Under the pieces are notes generated by a model that searched no databases, had not been told where the DNA came from, and saw only the letters and a program-made list of their open reading frames with translations. Source: Candidatus Poribacteria bacterium (GTDB taxonomy: Bacteria > Poribacteria > WGA-4E > WGA-3G). Taken from it: 14,676 nucleotides of DNA. Numbering within the stretch: position 1 is the first letter of the stretch; every line of letters starts with the position of its first letter. A program made the position numbers and the translations under genes. Location of the stretch: NCBI GenBank assembly GCA_007571355.1, contig RKRO01000304.1, positions 1-14,676 of the forward strand. The letters run 5' to 3'. Positions 13,837 through 14,676 of this stretch are shown here, one piece after another.

Positions 13837-14586
13837 TCACACATGCCGTATCGCATAGATAGAAACTTGGGAAGTCTTTTTATCGAGTGTGACAGGATAG
13901 GTAGATTTCTGATAGGTAAAGCCGTTGATCCCGAGACGTTTAAAGAAACCGACGGCGTTGTTCCGATTGGGTTCAGAAAAGAGAGCGACACCGTTGGGTG
14001 CAAGACAATTCTGAAGTAGCATCAGGATCGGTTCCCAGTGGTGTTCTTCATAGATGACATCGGCGGCGAGAATATAACGGAATTTGCAATTGAAGCACGG
14101 TGTATTCCAATCCATCTGAACGAAGTCGGTACTCTCTTCAACGCCGTTTTGCTCGGCGTTGTGATGTACGAAGCGAAGTGCATCCCGCTCTATATCCGTG
14201 AAAACGACCCGCGCGCCCATCTTACAAGCGACAATCCCTGTTAGCCCAAACCCACAACCAATTTCTAGGACAGTTGTGTTTTTTAGGTGTGTGCGGAGTT
14301 TCTCTACATGACGCGCAAGAGCAATAGAAGACTCCCAGAGATAGGTCCAGTAGGGAAGATAGAGTTTGCCTTCACTGTCTTCTCGGCTGAGCTGTTCAAG
14401 AAACCAGTCAGGTTCTTTTATAAGCGTGAGTTGAATCCGCCCCGTTTTTAACTTGATGAGGGTACTCGTTAGCGGATAGTCTTGCAATTCGGTTTTCATT
14501 CCTTTATGATGCCGTAAAGCGGTTGTAAGGCAAAGGACGCTATTGGATGTAGGGTAGGGGTTGGGGGATTTAGTCTGGGAACTCAT
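13837..14586 (-). CDS. Class I SAM-dependent methyltransferase, protein-lysine-methyltransferase type
   Basis: The 249-residue product has a seven-beta-strand SAM-binding fold. Motif I is VLEIGCGFGLTGI (106-118), with the acidic Asp 131 of VFTDIERDALRFVHHNAEQNG binding the SAM ribose. It has LPYWTYLWESSIALARH (77-93) before motif I and ADVIYEEHHWEPIL (175-188) after it. A PYW..LW segment ahead of motif I and a D-V-x-Y-E element after it are features of the METTL/Nnt1-like lysine methyltransferases, including the ETF-beta type. The substrate is likely a protein, but this is by resemblance. The start is uncertain: ATG ending at 14586 has no SD. A second Met at residue 30 (14499) removes a non-conserved lead, but its AAAGGA touches the ATG. 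It converges with the AAA-nuclease gene, 48 bp apart. Confidence 0.78.
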   Translation of the reverse strand: MSSQTKSPNPYPTSNSVLCLTTALRHHKGMKTELQDYPLTSTLIKLKTGRIQLTLIKEPDWFLEQLSREDSEGKLYLPYWTYLWESSIALARHVEKLRTHLKNTTVLEIGCGFGLTGIVACKMGARVVFTDIERDALRFVHHNAEQNGVEESTDFVQMDWNTPCFNCKFRYILAADVIYEEHHWEPILMLLQNCLAPNGVALFSEPNRNNAVGFFKRLGINGFTYQKSTYPVTLDKKTSQVSIYAIRHV

Positions 14587-14676
14587 AGCGAGTACGGTTT
14601 ATGAATGGTTGAAAGTTATACGAAAGTTAATCATAGCATACGCTAAATGACGGAACCCCAGACGGGTCTCTTTGAG
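14587..14676. other. Window end, no gene seen
   Basis: The last 90 bp are upstream of the methyltransferase gene and probably include its promoter. No box pair was convincing, and no other frame, repeat or RNA gene is supported. Confidence 0.4.

Overview
The window looks like a chromosomal segment of an uncultured, Gram-negative-type (diderm) bacterium. The diderm signs are a lipoprotein signal, a LolA-like periplasmic protein and an outer-membrane barrel ending in Phe. Several features are reminiscent of sponge-associated Candidatus Poribacteria: an AAA/PD-(D/E)XK protein beginning MRRFGTQGPVNPE, sulfatase-modifying-factor-like lipoproteins, and CAGTT-type intergenic repeats. That assignment is from memory of the style of those genomes and is not proven here.

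Layout. Positions 1-108 hold the last 35 codons of a type I restriction specificity subunit (HsdS). Two secreted proteins on the + strand follow: an SUMF1/FGE-fold lipoprotein (325-1521), whose start appears to be displaced by a 7-T run, and a ZU5-like/FlgD-Ig-like exported protein (about 1668-2762). Convergent to these is a minus-strand, probably five-gene operon, read from 8097 down to 2773: LolA-like periplasmic protein, two FtsX/MacB-type permeases, a LolD-like ATPase, and an outer-membrane beta-barrel. Together they look like a Lol-type trans-envelope lipid or lipoprotein trafficking system that ends in a barrel. A divergent promoter region (8098-8342) separates this operon from a + strand metabolic group: 6-phosphogluconate dehydrogenase (gnd), a HAD-family hydrolase and a D-2-hydroxyacid dehydrogenase. 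These three are separated by two different inverted-repeat intergenic elements.

The right part has an accessory flavour. After a perfect 8-bp hairpin comes a hicB antitoxin remnant broken by two single-base frameshifts (11986-12175). Its last codon overlaps, ATGA-style, the start of a 538-residue AAA-ATPase fused to a PD-(D/E)XK nuclease domain. A minus-strand class I SAM-dependent methyltransferase of the protein-lysine-methyltransferase type closes the window.

The observations most worth following are the frame displacement at the T run in the lipoprotein signal peptide, the hicB remnant fused to the start of the AAA-nuclease gene, the Lol-like operon with its own barrel, and the two families of intergenic repeats.
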